DNA from: Cellulosimicrobium sp. Marseille-Q4280
Lineage (GTDB): Bacteria; Actinomycetota; Actinomycetes; Actinomycetales; Cellulomonadaceae
Reading direction: 5' to 3'
DNA length: 64,000 nt
Assembly: GCF_943181405.1 (NCBI RefSeq)
Contig: NZ_CALPBY010000001.1
Location: forward strand, 806,001 to 870,000
The position numbers were made by a program, and so were the translations under genes. Under the pieces are notes generated by a model. It did no database searches. It saw nothing but the letters and a program-made list of their open reading frames with translations, and was not told where the DNA came from. Shown in pieces: positions 47,130 to 55,751 of the stretch; the stretch's first letter is position 1, and every line of letters starts with the position of its first letter.

Positions 47130-48626
47130 TCAGGCGTGACGCGACCCCGCGCCGTCACGCAGGACGAGCTGCAGGACGACCTGCGTGCCTCCCCCGGGGC
47201 GCGGACCCCACTCGATCGACCCGCCGAGCTCGTTCGTCACGAGGGTCTGGACGATCTGCGAGCCGAGACCGCTCTTCGCCACCCTGCCCGCGTAGGCGAC
47301 GCCGCCGTCCGGCATCCCGGTGCCGTCGTCGGCGACGACGATGCGCACCGCGGACCCCTCGCGCTCGACCGCCACCTCAACCGTGCCCGACTCCTGCTTC
47401 GCCAGGCCGTGCTCCACGGCGTTCGTGACCAGCTCCGTGAGGACGAGCGCGAGCGGTGTCGCGTCCTCGGCGGGGACGAGCCCGAAGCTGCCCGTGCGGA
47501 CGGTGCGCACGCTCGTGTCGGCGGACGCGACGTCGGCGGCGAGGCGCAGCGCCCGGCCGACCATGTCGTCGAACTCGACCTCCTCGTCGAGGGTCTGCGA
47601 GAGGCCCTCGTGGACCAGCGCGATCGTCGCGACGCGCCGCATGGCCTCCTCGAGGGCCGCGCGGGCCTCCGGGATGTCCATCCGCCGGGCCTGCAGGCGC
47701 AGGAGCGCGGCGACGGTCTGGAGGTTGTTCTTCACGCGATGGTGGATCTCGCGGATCGTCGCGTCCTTCGTGATGAGCTCGCGCTCACGGCGCCGCAGCT
47801 CCGACACGTCACGGCACAGGAGCACCGCGCCGATGCGCTGACCCGACTCCGTGAGCGGCAGCGCCCGCAGCGACAGCGCGACGCGGTGCGCCTCGATGTC
47901 GGTGCGCCACGGCGCTCGTCCCATGACGACGAGGGGCAGGGACTCGTCGACGGTCCGCTCGTGCTCGATGAGGTCGGTCGTCACCTCGACGAGGGACCGG
48001 CCGACGAGCGGACCGATGACGCCGAGGCGGTGGAAGCAGCTCAGGGCGTTGGGGCTCGCGTAGAGCACCTCGCCCTCGGAGTTGAGGCGGATCAGCCCGT
48101 CGCCGACGCGCGGAGCGCCGCGGCGCGGGCCCGTCGCGGCGTTGGGGAACGGGAACTCGCCGCGCGAGATCATCGCGATGAGGTCGTCGGCCGCCTCGAC
48201 GTAGTTGAGCTCGAGCCGGCTCGGTGTGCGCCCGCTGCCGAGGTTGGTCTGGCGCGCGACGACGGCGATGGCACGACCCTCGTGGACGACCGGGATGGCC
48301 TCCTCGCGCACGGCGTACGCCCCGAACCAGCGGGGTTCGCGCGACCGCTGCGAGCGCGCCTCCGTGAGGGCGCGCTCGAGCTGCGGGCGCTGGCCGTCCG
48401 GGGCGTGCGAGCCGACGATGTCGTCGTAGTGAACGGTCGCGCCGGTCGAGGGACGGCACTGGGACACGGCGACGAAGTTGCCGTCCTGCGTGGGGAGCCA
48501 GAGCACCAGGTCGGCGAAGGCGAGGTCGGAGATCACCTGCCAGTCCCCCACGAGCAGATGGAGCCACTCGTTGTCACCGGCGCTGAGGTCGGCGTGGCGG
48601 GAGATGAGGTCACTCATGGCAGACAC
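47130..48626 (-). CDS. pdtaS: PdtaS-like soluble sensor histidine kinase
   Basis: About 498 residues, without membrane helices. Order: GAF-like domain (~20-150), PAS domain (~170-275, GDGLIRLNSEGEVLYASPNA), then HisKA_2 with REIHHRVKNNLQTVAALLRL (His292/293 counted from the ATG at 48617) and an HATPase with LVLTELVTNAVEHG and DDGTGMPDG. This is the layout of PdtaS, whose partner PdtaR is an ANTAR RNA-binding antiterminator; PdtaR is not in the window. A leaderless GTG at 48626 (TACGCT, 7 nt) is preferred; the ATG at 48617 is the alternative. It is near whiB, as in other actinobacteria. Confidence 0.92.
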   Translation of the reverse strand: MSAMSDLISRHADLSAGDNEWLHLLVGDWQVISDLAFADLVLWLPTQDGNFVAVSQCRPSTGATVHYDDIVGSHAPDGQRPQLERALTEARSQRSREPRWFGAYAVREEAIPVVHEGRAIAVVARQTNLGSGRTPSRLELNYVEAADDLIAMISRGEFPFPNAATGPRRGAPRVGDGLIRLNSEGEVLYASPNALSCFHRLGVIGPLVGRSLVEVTTDLIEHERTVDESLPLVVMGRAPWRTDIEAHRVALSLRALPLTESGQRIGAVLLCRDVSELRRRERELITKDATIREIHHRVKNNLQTVAALLRLQARRMDIPEARAALEEAMRRVATIALVHEGLSQTLDEEVEFDDMVGRALRLAADVASADTSVRTVRTGSFGLVPAEDATPLALVLTELVTNAVEHGLAKQESGTVEVAVEREGSAVRIVVADDGTGMPDGGVAYAGRVAKSGLGSQIVQTLVTNELGGSIEWGPRPGGGTQVVLQLVLRDGAGSRHA

Positions 48627-48633
48627 GGACCCC

Positions 48634-48639
48634 AGCGTA
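48634..48639 (-). promoter_or_regulatory. -10 box of pdtaS
   Basis: TACGCT on the minus strand, 7 nt before GTG 48626; leaderless pattern. Confidence 0.55.
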
Positions 48640-48655
48640 GTTGCGCGCGGCCCGT

Positions 48656-48661
48656 TAGAGT
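48656..48661 (+). promoter_or_regulatory. -10 box of the DUF2505 gene
   Basis: TAGAGT, giving a leader of about 40 nt that contains GAGGAGG before the GTG at 48707. The two -10 boxes of this divergent region are only 16 nt apart, so the promoters overlap. Confidence 0.45.
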
Positions 48662-48706
48662 CCCGATGAGCGCCCACGCCCCGGGCGCGTCCCCGAGGAG
48701 GCCCCC

Positions 48707-49216
48707 GTGCACCTGAGCGTCGAGCTGCGCTATCCCGCACCCGTCCACGCGGTCGGCGCGATGCTCGCCGACGAGCCGTTCGTCCGGTGGCGTGCCGAGC
48801 GGTCGGGCGGGCCGGGCGGGGCGGTCGAGCAGGTCGACGTCACGGGCAGCGCCGCGGCGGGGTTCACCGTCGCGGTGCGCCGGGAGCTCCCGACGGACCA
48901 GATCCCGTCGCACGTGCGCACCTTCGTCGGGGGCCGGCTGGAGATCCGCCAGGCGGAGGCGTGGGAGCCGGAGCGCGACGGCACGCGGGCCGGCACCGTG
49001 TCGCTCGAGATCACCGGCGCCCCCGTCCGGCTGACCGGTACGGTCCGGCTCGCGGCGGACCCCGCCGATCCGACGGCCACGGTCCAGACGTACTCGGGGG
49101 AGATCAAGGCCTCGGTCCCGCTGTTCGGAGGTGCGATCGAGGAGGCCGCGGCGGGGGCCGTGCGCGGCGCGCTCGCTGCGGAGGAGCGCGCAGGGCGCGA
49201 GTGGCTCGCCCGATGA
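48707..49216 (+). CDS. DUF2505-family protein
   Basis: A 169-residue soluble protein with alternating beta strands and a final helix (EEAAAGAVRGALAAEERAG). It resembles DUF2505/SRPBCC-like proteins, a START-type hydrophobic-pocket fold: LSVELRYPAPVHAVGAMLAD at the start and TYSGEIKASVPLFGGAIE near the end. No catalytic residues are evident and no function is known. GTG start with GAGGAGG 6 nt upstream. Divergent from pdtaS with overlapping promoters, a conserved-looking arrangement that hints at shared control only. Confidence 0.8.
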   Translation: MHLSVELRYPAPVHAVGAMLADEPFVRWRAERSGGPGGAVEQVDVTGSAAAGFTVAVRRELPTDQIPSHVRTFVGGRLEIRQAEAWEPERDGTRAGTVSLEITGAPVRLTGTVRLAADPADPTATVQTYSGEIKASVPLFGGAIEEAAAGAVRGALAAEERAGREWLAR

Positions 49217-49310
49217 CGACCCGTCGAGCGGTCTCGAACCGGTAACAATTTCGGCCGCATCCCCGGCCGAGGCGCGACGGTTACCCTTCTGACCTGCAAA
49301 GATGCGTCGG

Positions 49311-49324
49311 TGGGAGCGCGACCA
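49311..49324. promoter_or_regulatory. CebR-like operator O1
   Basis: TGGGAGCGCGACCA matches the CebR consensus TGGGAGCGCTCCCA at 12 of 14 positions. It lies 24 nt upstream of the -35 box. Confidence 0.65.
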
Positions 49325-49348
49325 CCGCGCCCCCTCCGCCGACGGCGC

Positions 49349-49378
49349 TTGACACGCCCCACCCGGGCCGAGCACCAT
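49349..49378 (+). promoter_or_regulatory. Promoter of the ceb operon
   Basis: TTGACA (49349-49354), 18-nt spacer, CACCAT (49373-49378). Expected start near 49385, so O2 and O3 lie just downstream, well placed to block initiation or early elongation. Confidence 0.5.
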
Positions 49379-49391
49379 CGAGCCACGTTCA

Positions 49392-49405
49392 TGGAAGCGC
49401 TACCA
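49392..49405. promoter_or_regulatory. CebR-like operator O2
   Basis: TGGAAGCGCTACCA, 12 of 14 to the CebR consensus, with the central AGCGCT intact. Confidence 0.75.
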
Positions 49406-49413
49406 CTCTGGAG

Positions 49414-49427
49414 TGGGAGCGCTGCCA
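49414..49427. promoter_or_regulatory. CebR-like operator O3
   Basis: TGGGAGCGCTGCCA, 13 of 14 to the consensus. Spacing O2-O3 centre to centre is 22 nt, about two helical turns, so two dimers could bind one face. Confidence 0.8.
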
Positions 49428-49454
49428 TCCCGTCCCACCGACAAGGGAGTCACC

Positions 49455-50786
49455 GTGCTGAGCAGCACCCGTACGACCCGCCGGTCCCGCAAGGCGATCT
49501 CCGCCGCTGCGGGCCTCGCGGCCATCACCCTCACCCTCACCGCGTGCTCGAGCGGCACGGGTTCCGACGACGAGACGTCCGGCTCGAGCGACGAGGAGAT
49601 CACCCTCACCGTCGCGACGTTCAACGACTTCGGCTACACCGACGAGCTGCTCGCGGCGTACTCGGAGGAGCACCCCAACGTCACGGTCAAGCAGACGAAG
49701 GCCGCCAAGTCGGAGGACGCCCGCACCAACCTCACGACGAAGCTCGCCGCCGGTGGCGAGGGCCTCGCCGACATCGAGGCGATCGAGGTCGACTGGCTCC
49801 CCGAGCTCATGCAGTACCCGGACCTCTTCGAGGACCTGTCCGACGACGCGCTCGAGGGCCGCTGGGTGGACTGGAAGGTCCAGCAGGCGACGACGACCGA
49901 CGGCAAGCTCATCGGGTACGGCACCGACATCGGCCCGAGCGCGATCTGCTACCGCCAGGACCTCTTCGAGGCCGCCGGCCTCGAGAGCGACCCGGCCGCC
50001 GTCGCCGAGCTGCTCGGTGGCGAGGACGCGACGTGGGACGACTACTTCGCGGCCGGTGCGCAGTTCGTCGAGGCGAGCGACGCGGCCTGGTACGACTCGG
50101 CGATGTCCATCTCGCAGGGCATGGTCAACCAGATCGACAACGCCTACGAGGAGTCCGACGGCACGCCGAAGGACCTCGCGGAGAACACCGAGATCAAGGA
50201 CATCTACGACACGGTGCTCGAGCAGTCGACGACCAACGGCCTGTCCGCCGGTCTCGAGCAGTGGTCCGCCGACTGGGACGCCGCGTTCCAGAACGACGGC
50301 TTCGCCACGATGATCTGCCCGGCGTGGATGACCGGCCCGGTCGAGGAGCGCTCGGGCGGTGTCACCGGCTGGAACGTCGCCGACGTGTTCCCCGGCGGCG
50401 GCCTCAACTGGGGCGGCTCGTTCCTCACGGTCCCGGCCACGGGCCCGAACGCCGAGGCGGCCAAGGAGCTCGCCGCGTGGCTGACCGACCCGGCGCAGCA
50501 GACCACGGCCTTCGAGAACGCGGGCACGTTCCCGTCGCAGGTCGAGGCGCAGGAGTCCGAGGCGGTCCAGTCCTTCACGAACGAGTTCTTCAACGCCGCC
50601 CCGGTCGGTGAGATCTTCGTGAACCGTGCGCTCGCGATCGACGGCGCCCCGTTCAAGGGCGCGAACTACTTCGCGATCCACACGACGGTGCAGGACGGCA
50701 TCAAGCGCGTCGACGTCGAGAAGACCGACGACGCCGCGTCCTCGTGGGACAAGACGCTCCAGTCCTTCCAGGACCTGGGTCTCTGA
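49455..50786 (+). CDS. cebE: Cellobiose/cellooligosaccharide-binding lipoprotein
   Basis: A 443-residue solute-binding protein. The signal peptide has an RRSRK start, a hydrophobic core and the lipobox LTAC (Cys31), followed by a Ser/Gly/Glu linker. The mature protein matches family-1 extracellular sugar-binding proteins, with GYGTDIGPSAICYRQDLFEA and the CPAWMTG / NWGGSFLTVPATG stretches. It is lipid-anchored outside and feeds the CebF-CebG permease. GTG start with GGGAG upstream. The CebR-like operators and the downstream bglC support cellobiose as ligand, as in Streptomyces cebEFG-bglC; exact specificity is inference. Confidence 0.9.
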   Translation: MLSSTRTTRRSRKAISAAAGLAAITLTLTACSSGTGSDDETSGSSDEEITLTVATFNDFGYTDELLAAYSEEHPNVTVKQTKAAKSEDARTNLTTKLAAGGEGLADIEAIEVDWLPELMQYPDLFEDLSDDALEGRWVDWKVQQATTTDGKLIGYGTDIGPSAICYRQDLFEAAGLESDPAAVAELLGGEDATWDDYFAAGAQFVEASDAAWYDSAMSISQGMVNQIDNAYEESDGTPKDLAENTEIKDIYDTVLEQSTTNGLSAGLEQWSADWDAAFQNDGFATMICPAWMTGPVEERSGGVTGWNVADVFPGGGLNWGGSFLTVPATGPNAEAAKELAAWLTDPAQQTTAFENAGTFPSQVEAQESEAVQSFTNEFFNAAPVGEIFVNRALAIDGAPFKGANYFAIHTTVQDGIKRVDVEKTDDAASSWDKTLQSFQDLGL

Positions 50787-50793
50787 CCTGACA

Positions 50794-50827
50794 GGGCCGG
50801 GTCGGCGCGCACGCGCCGGCCCGGCCC
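50794..50827 (+). terminator. Hairpin between cebE and cebF
   Basis: 16-bp stem (50794-50809 with 50812-50827), one U-G pair, very tight loop, 7 nt after the cebE stop. No U-run follows. It likely stops part of the transcription or protects the cebE mRNA, giving more binding protein than permease. Confidence 0.75.
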
Positions 50828-50909
50828 CGCCGTGCGTCCTCGGGCGCACCCACCCCCCCGCCCCGCGTCCCGCGCCCACGACGACGCAGGCCGCCGTACA
50901 GGAACCCAC

Positions 50910-52037
50910 ATGGCCGTCCTCACCCCCACCCAGCCCTCACCAGGGCTCCGCGGGCCGAACGAGCGCGCACCGCGCCGCCTCGGCTTCTCCCAGCGCATGA
51001 GCCGCTGGGACGTCAAGGTGTCCCCCTACCTCTACATCTCGCCGTTCTTCGTGCTCTTCGCGATCACCGGCCTGTTCCCGCTCGTCTACACGGCCGTCGT
51101 GTCCGTGTACGACTGGAACCTCCTGGGTGGCCAGGGCGACTTCGTCGGTCTCCAGAACTACTCCGACGTCCTCGCGCAGCCCACGTTCTGGAAGTCGCTG
51201 CGCAACACGCTGTCGATCTTCGTGCTGTCGTCCGTGCCGCAGGTGATCGCCGCGATCGGGATCGCCGCGCTGCTCGACCAGAACCTGCGCACCGCGACGT
51301 TCTGGCGCATGGGCGTCCTGCTCCCCTACGTCGTCGCACCGGTCGCCGTCTCGATGATCTTCGGTCGCCTCTTCGCCGACCAGTACGGCCTCATCAACGA
51401 GCTGCTGGGCCTCGTCGGCGTCGACCCGGTGCGCTGGCACGCCGACACCTTCGCGAGCCACGTCGCCATCTCGTCCATGGTCAACTTCCGCTGGACCGGC
51501 TACAACGCGCTGATCTTCCTCGCCGCGATGCAGGCCGTGCCGCGCGAGCTCTACGAGGCCGCGATCATCGACGGCGCCGGGCGCGTCCGCCAGTTCTTCT
51601 CCGTCACGGTCCCGCAGATCCGCGCGACGATCATCTTCGTCGTCATCACGTCGACCATCGGTGGCCTCCAGATCTTCGACGAGCCGCGCATGTACGACGC
51701 GCAGGGCCTCGGCGGTGCCGACCGGCAGTGGATGACCACGGTGCTGTACCTGTACGACGTCGCGTGGGGCAACCAGAAGAACTTCGGCCGCGCCGCCGCG
51801 ATCGCCTGGTTGCTGTTCCTCCTCATCCTGCTCATCGGGATGGTCAACTTCCTCGTGACACGACGGATCTCGACCTCGGGAGCGCCCACGGGCGACTCCC
51901 GACGCGAACGCCGACGACGCGCGGCGCGTGCCCGTGCCGAGCTCGCCGCGGCGTCGCAGCCGACCTCCCCCGCCCGTCACGTCGGACCGTCGGCAGGCGG
52001 CTCGACGCCCAGCACCACCGATCGGAGGAAGCGATGA
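50910..52037 (+). CDS. cebF: Cellobiose ABC transporter permease 1
   Basis: A 375-residue MalF-type permease with six helices between about residues 40 and 320. The ATPase-contact EAA loop is ELYEAAIIDGAGRVRQFFSV. The C-terminus has an unusually long Arg/Ala/Ser-rich tail (~50 residues). ATG at 50910 has only a weak AGGAA. The stop overlaps cebG as ATGA. No ATPase is encoded in the operon; in Streptomyces the shared MsiK ATPase serves this system, and the same is likely here. Confidence 0.93.
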   Translation: MAVLTPTQPSPGLRGPNERAPRRLGFSQRMSRWDVKVSPYLYISPFFVLFAITGLFPLVYTAVVSVYDWNLLGGQGDFVGLQNYSDVLAQPTFWKSLRNTLSIFVLSSVPQVIAAIGIAALLDQNLRTATFWRMGVLLPYVVAPVAVSMIFGRLFADQYGLINELLGLVGVDPVRWHADTFASHVAISSMVNFRWTGYNALIFLAAMQAVPRELYEAAIIDGAGRVRQFFSVTVPQIRATIIFVVITSTIGGLQIFDEPRMYDAQGLGGADRQWMTTVLYLYDVAWGNQKNFGRAAAIAWLLFLLILLIGMVNFLVTRRISTSGAPTGDSRRERRRRAARARAELAAASQPTSPARHVGPSAGGSTPSTTDRRKR

Positions 52038-52954
52038 GCTCCGTCCCCGTCGTCGCCCAGACCGCCGGGCCGGGCGCCGCGCGCGCCGCAGCCCGTCGCC
52101 GTTCCGCAGGCAAGAACGTCGGCGGCACCCAGCGTCGTCCTCGCTGGGTCACCTACACGCTGCTCGGCATCGTCCTGCTGATCTCGGTCTTCCCGCTGTA
52201 CTTCACCCTCATCCTGGGGTCGTCGACCCCGGAGGAGATCTCGCGCAACGCCCTGCCGCAGCTCCTGCCGGACTCGAGCCTGTTCACCCAGTTCGGCGAG
52301 GTCATCAGCTCTGACGCGATCAACTTCTGGAAGGCTGCGTGGAACTCCGTCGTCATCGCGGTGATCACGTCGCTGTCCGTCGTGCTGTTCTCGACGCTCG
52401 CCGGGTTCTCGTTCTCCAAGCTCCGGTTCAAGGGGCGCGGACCGCTGCTCGTGTTCGTCATCGCCACGATGGCGGTCCCGACGCAGCTCGGCGTGATCCC
52501 CATGTACATCCTCATGTCGGACCTGGGGTGGATCGGCAAGCTGCAGGCGGTCATCGTGCCGGCGCTCGTCACGGCGTTCGGCGTGTTCTGGATGACCCAG
52601 TACCTCGGTGAGGCGCTGCCGTACGAGCTGATCGAGGCCGCGCGCGTCGACGGCGCGTCGATGTTCCGCACGTTCTGGTCGATCGCCCTGCCCGCGGCTC
52701 GCCCTGCCGCCGCGATGCTCGGCCTGTTCACGTTCGTGCAGCAGTGGACCAACTTCTTCTGGCCGTCCATCGTGCTCAACCAGAGCAATCCAACGCTGCC
52801 CCTAGTCGTCCGGTCGCTGCAGTCGAACTTCTTCGTCGACTACTCGCTCGTCATGGCAGGCATCTTCCTCGTGACGCTGCCGCTCATCGTGATCTTCATG
52901 TTCACGGGGCGCCAGCTCGTCGCGGGCATCATGCAGGGCGCCGTCAAGGGCTGA
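52034..52954 (+). CDS. cebG: Cellobiose ABC transporter permease 2
   Basis: A 306-residue MalG-type permease with six helices and the EAA loop ELIEAARVDGASMFRTFWSI. Strong GGAGGAA ribosome site. It pairs with CebF to form the channel. It starts inside the cebF stop (ATGA) and is followed by an intercistronic hairpin before bglC. Length is normal. Confidence 0.93.
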   Translation: MSSVPVVAQTAGPGAARAAARRRSAGKNVGGTQRRPRWVTYTLLGIVLLISVFPLYFTLILGSSTPEEISRNALPQLLPDSSLFTQFGEVISSDAINFWKAAWNSVVIAVITSLSVVLFSTLAGFSFSKLRFKGRGPLLVFVIATMAVPTQLGVIPMYILMSDLGWIGKLQAVIVPALVTAFGVFWMTQYLGEALPYELIEAARVDGASMFRTFWSIALPAARPAAAMLGLFTFVQQWTNFFWPSIVLNQSNPTLPLVVRSLQSNFFVDYSLVMAGIFLVTLPLIVIFMFTGRQLVAGIMQGAVKG

Positions 52955-52983
52955 CCCGCCCTGCCCGACTCCGTACCCGACTG

Positions 52984-53014
52984 CCGGGCGGGCTCCTGAC
53001 CGGAGCCCGCCCGG
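52984..53014 (+). terminator. Hairpin between cebG and bglC
   Basis: Perfect 13-bp stem (52984-52996 with 53002-53014), 5-nt loop TGACC. Probably attenuates transcription into bglC. Confidence 0.75.
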
Positions 53015-53049
53015 AGGTCCACCCGTACCTCTCGAAGGACAATCGACCC

Positions 53050-54597
53050 ATGAGCCTCTTCGTCCCGTCCACGCCGCTCGCGCCCAACCCGGCGACGGCC
53101 ACCGGCCGCGTCGAGATGCCGCACGGATTCCTCTGGGGTGCCGCGACCGCGTCGTTCCAGATCGAGGGTGCCGGGCAGACCGACGGCCGCAAGGACTCGG
53201 TGTGGGACGCCTTCGCCCGCGTCCCCGGCGCCGTGGTGAACGGTGACGACGGCCTGGTCGCGTGCGACCACTACCACCGGTACCGCGAGGACGTCGCGCT
53301 GATGCGCGAGCTGAACCTCGGCGCCTACCGCTTCTCGAGCTCGTGGGCGCGCGTCCGCCCGGACGGCGGCGCGGTGAACCCGCAGGGTCTCGCGTTCTAC
53401 GACCGCCTCGTCGACGAGCTCCTCGACGCCCAGATCCTCCCGTGGATCACGCTGTACCACTGGGACCTCCCGCAGGCGCTCGAGGAGAAGGGCGGGTGGA
53501 CGAACCGTGACACCGCGTTCCGGTTCGCCGAGTACGCCGTGACGATGCACGAGGCGCTCGGCGACCGCGTCGGGGTGTGGACGACGCTCAACGAGCCGTG
53601 GTGCTCCGCGTTCCTCGGGTACACGGCGGGCGTGCACGCCCCGGGTCGGCAGTCGCGGCCGGACGGTCTCGCCGCCGCGCACCACCTCCTGCTGGGTCAC
53701 GGCCTCGCGGTGCAGGCGCTGCGCGAGCGCGCCCCGCAGGCGAACCTGGGCATCACCCTGAACTTCACGGTGGCGGACCCCGTCGATCCGGCGGACCCCG
53801 CCGACGTCGACGCCGCCCGCCGGATCGACGGCCAGTTCAACCGCGTCTTCCTCGACCCGCTCTTCCGCGGCGCGTACCCGCAGGACCTCCTCGACGACGT
53901 CGCGCCCTACGGGCTGCTCGACCACGTCCGGGACGGCGACCTGGAGATCGTCTCCACCCCGATCGACACGCTGGGCGTGAACTACTACAACGGCGGCGCG
54001 TTCTCGGCCCGACCGCAGGAGTCCGGCTCGGCAGACGGCGGGACGCGCCCCGAGGGCGTGCGCGACGAGGACGCCGGGGCGCAGGACGGCGCCCCGGTGC
54101 GCGAGACGTCGTCGCCCTACCCCGCCGCGGACGGCGTCCACGGCCACTCGCGCGGCCTGCCTCTCACGGACATGGGCTGGGAGGTCCAGCCGGAGGGCCT
54201 GACCCGCCTGCTCACGCGTCTGCAGGAGGAGTACACCGGTCCGCTCGGCGTGAGCATGTACGTCACCGAGAACGGCGCCGCCTACCCCGACGTCGTCGGT
54301 CCCGACGGCTCGGTCGACGACCAGGACCGGCTCGACTTCCTCGACGCGCACCTGCGTGCGACGAAGGACGCGATCGACGCCGGCGCCGACGTGCGCGGCT
54401 ACTTCGCGTGGTCCCTCATGGACAACTTCGAGTGGGCCCTGGGCTACACCAAGCGCTTCGGCATCGTCCGCGTCGACTACGCGACGCAGGAGCGCACCGT
54501 CAAGGCCAGCGGCCGCTGGTACGCACGCGTGGCCGGGACGAACGTCGTGCCCGCTCGGGACGAGCCGGACGACGCACCGGCCGGCGCGAGGCCCTGA
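53050..54597 (+). CDS. bglC: GH1 beta-glucosidase
   Basis: A 515-residue cytoplasmic GH1 enzyme, a (beta/alpha)8 barrel. N-terminal HGFLWGAATASFQIEGA, acid/base Glu182 in TTLNEPWCSAF, nucleophile Glu407 in YVTENGAAYPD, and FAWSLMDNFEWALGYTKRFG near the C-terminus. It hydrolyses imported cellobiose to glucose. A low-complexity insertion (~residues 319-360, Gly/Asp/Ala-rich) between the NYYNGG motif and the last barrel strands makes it longer than usual. AAGGA lies upstream of the ATG. Confidence 0.96.
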   Translation: MSLFVPSTPLAPNPATATGRVEMPHGFLWGAATASFQIEGAGQTDGRKDSVWDAFARVPGAVVNGDDGLVACDHYHRYREDVALMRELNLGAYRFSSSWARVRPDGGAVNPQGLAFYDRLVDELLDAQILPWITLYHWDLPQALEEKGGWTNRDTAFRFAEYAVTMHEALGDRVGVWTTLNEPWCSAFLGYTAGVHAPGRQSRPDGLAAAHHLLLGHGLAVQALRERAPQANLGITLNFTVADPVDPADPADVDAARRIDGQFNRVFLDPLFRGAYPQDLLDDVAPYGLLDHVRDGDLEIVSTPIDTLGVNYYNGGAFSARPQESGSADGGTRPEGVRDEDAGAQDGAPVRETSSPYPAADGVHGHSRGLPLTDMGWEVQPEGLTRLLTRLQEEYTGPLGVSMYVTENGAAYPDVVGPDGSVDDQDRLDFLDAHLRATKDAIDAGADVRGYFAWSLMDNFEWALGYTKRFGIVRVDYATQERTVKASGRWYARVAGTNVVPARDEPDDAPAGARP

Positions 54598-54653
54598 TGA
54601 GCGCCGTGACGCCGTCGCGGCCCGCCCCCGGGCCCGTCACGGCAAGGACGCGG

Positions 54654-54659
54654 GATACT
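54654..54659 (+). promoter_or_regulatory. -10 box of cebR
   Basis: GATACT, 6 nt before the ATG at 54666; leaderless pattern, allowing cebR to be read separately from the operon. Confidence 0.5.
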
Positions 54660-54665
54660 GGTCGG

Positions 54666-55682
54666 ATGAGCACTCCGAGCATCGCCCCGACCTTGGACGA
54701 GGTGGCCCAGGCGGCGGGGGTCTCCCGGTCGACGGCGTCGCGCGCGATCAACGGTGGTCTGCGCGTCTCCCCCGAGGCGCAGGCGGCGGTCGACGCCGCC
54801 GTCGCCGAGCTCGGCTACACGCCGAACCGTGCCGCACGGTCGCTCGTGACGCGCCGCACCGACTCGATCGCGCTCGTGGTCCCCGAGCCCGACGAGCGCA
54901 TCCTGACCGACCCCTTCCTCGCCGGCACGATGCGGGGCGTGAGCGCGGCGCTCGGCGGCACGGACCTCCAGCTCGTCCTCCTGTTCGCCCGCCCGGACGA
55001 GCAGCCCGGGCGGATCGTGCGCTACCTGCGCAGCGGCCACGTCGACGGCGCGATCGTGGCCTCGCACCACCGTGACGACGAGCTCGAGGAGGCGCTGCTC
55101 GCGACGCGCCTGCCCGCGGTGTTCGTCGGTCGCCCGTTCCGTCCGACGCCCGACCTCGTGTACGTGGACGTGGACAACGTCGAGGGCGGGCGGCTCGCCG
55201 CCCGGCGCCTCGTCGAGGCGGGGTGCCGCAGGATCGCCACGATCGCCGGTCCGCAGGACATGACCGCGGGCGTCGACCGGCTCACCGGCTGGCGCGAGGT
55301 GCTGCGCGACGCCGGACTGCCCGACGACGCCGTCGAGGTGGGCGACTTCGCCGCCTCGGGCGGGGCTGCCGCCATGGAGCGGATCCTCGCGGACCACCCG
55401 GACGTCGACGGCCTCTTCGCCGCGTCGGACCTCATGGCCGAGGGAGCGATGCGCGTCCTCGCCCAGCACGGGCGCAGCGTCCCCGGCGACGTCTCCGTGG
55501 TCGGCTTCGACAACCTCGCGAACGCCGCGACGACCTCGCCGCCCCTGACGACGGTCCAGAACCCGATGGTCGAGATGGTGCGCAACGCGACGGACCTCCT
55601 GCTGGACCTCGTCGCGCACCGCTCGGACGAGGTCAGCTCGTGCGTGCTCTCGCCCGAGCTCGTGGAGCGCGCCTCGGTCTGA
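54666..55682 (+). CDS. cebR: LacI-family repressor (CebR-like)
   Basis: A 338-residue regulator. The HTH reads LDEVAQAAGVSRSTASRAING with the hinge YTPNRAARSLVTRRTDSIAL. A periplasmic-binding-like sensor domain follows, with FDNLANAATTSPPLTTV near its end. It should bind the three operators upstream of cebE and release with cellobiose, closing a feedback loop. The ATG at 54666 is preferred for its -10 box; an in-frame ATG at 54597, overlapping the bglC stop, would add 23 residues, so both leaderless and coupled forms are possible. Confidence 0.92.
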   Translation: MSTPSIAPTLDEVAQAAGVSRSTASRAINGGLRVSPEAQAAVDAAVAELGYTPNRAARSLVTRRTDSIALVVPEPDERILTDPFLAGTMRGVSAALGGTDLQLVLLFARPDEQPGRIVRYLRSGHVDGAIVASHHRDDELEEALLATRLPAVFVGRPFRPTPDLVYVDVDNVEGGRLAARRLVEAGCRRIATIAGPQDMTAGVDRLTGWREVLRDAGLPDDAVEVGDFAASGGAAAMERILADHPDVDGLFAASDLMAEGAMRVLAQHGRSVPGDVSVVGFDNLANAATTSPPLTTVQNPMVEMVRNATDLLLDLVAHRSDEVSSCVLSPELVERASV

Positions 55683-55683
55683 C

Positions 55684-55727
55684 GTCGCCGGGGAGGTGCC
55701 CGGGCCACCGGGCACTCCCCCCGACGC
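55684..55727. terminator. Terminator between cebR and putA
   Basis: About 17 bp of stem in two parts (outer CGTCG/CGACG, inner GGGGAG/CTCCCC and TGCCCG/CGGGCA, with one bulged G), 6-nt loop. Just after the cebR stop, 24 nt beyond the convergent putA stop. Confidence 0.75.
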
Positions 55728-55751
55728 GCCGGGATCCTCCCCGACGGGGCG

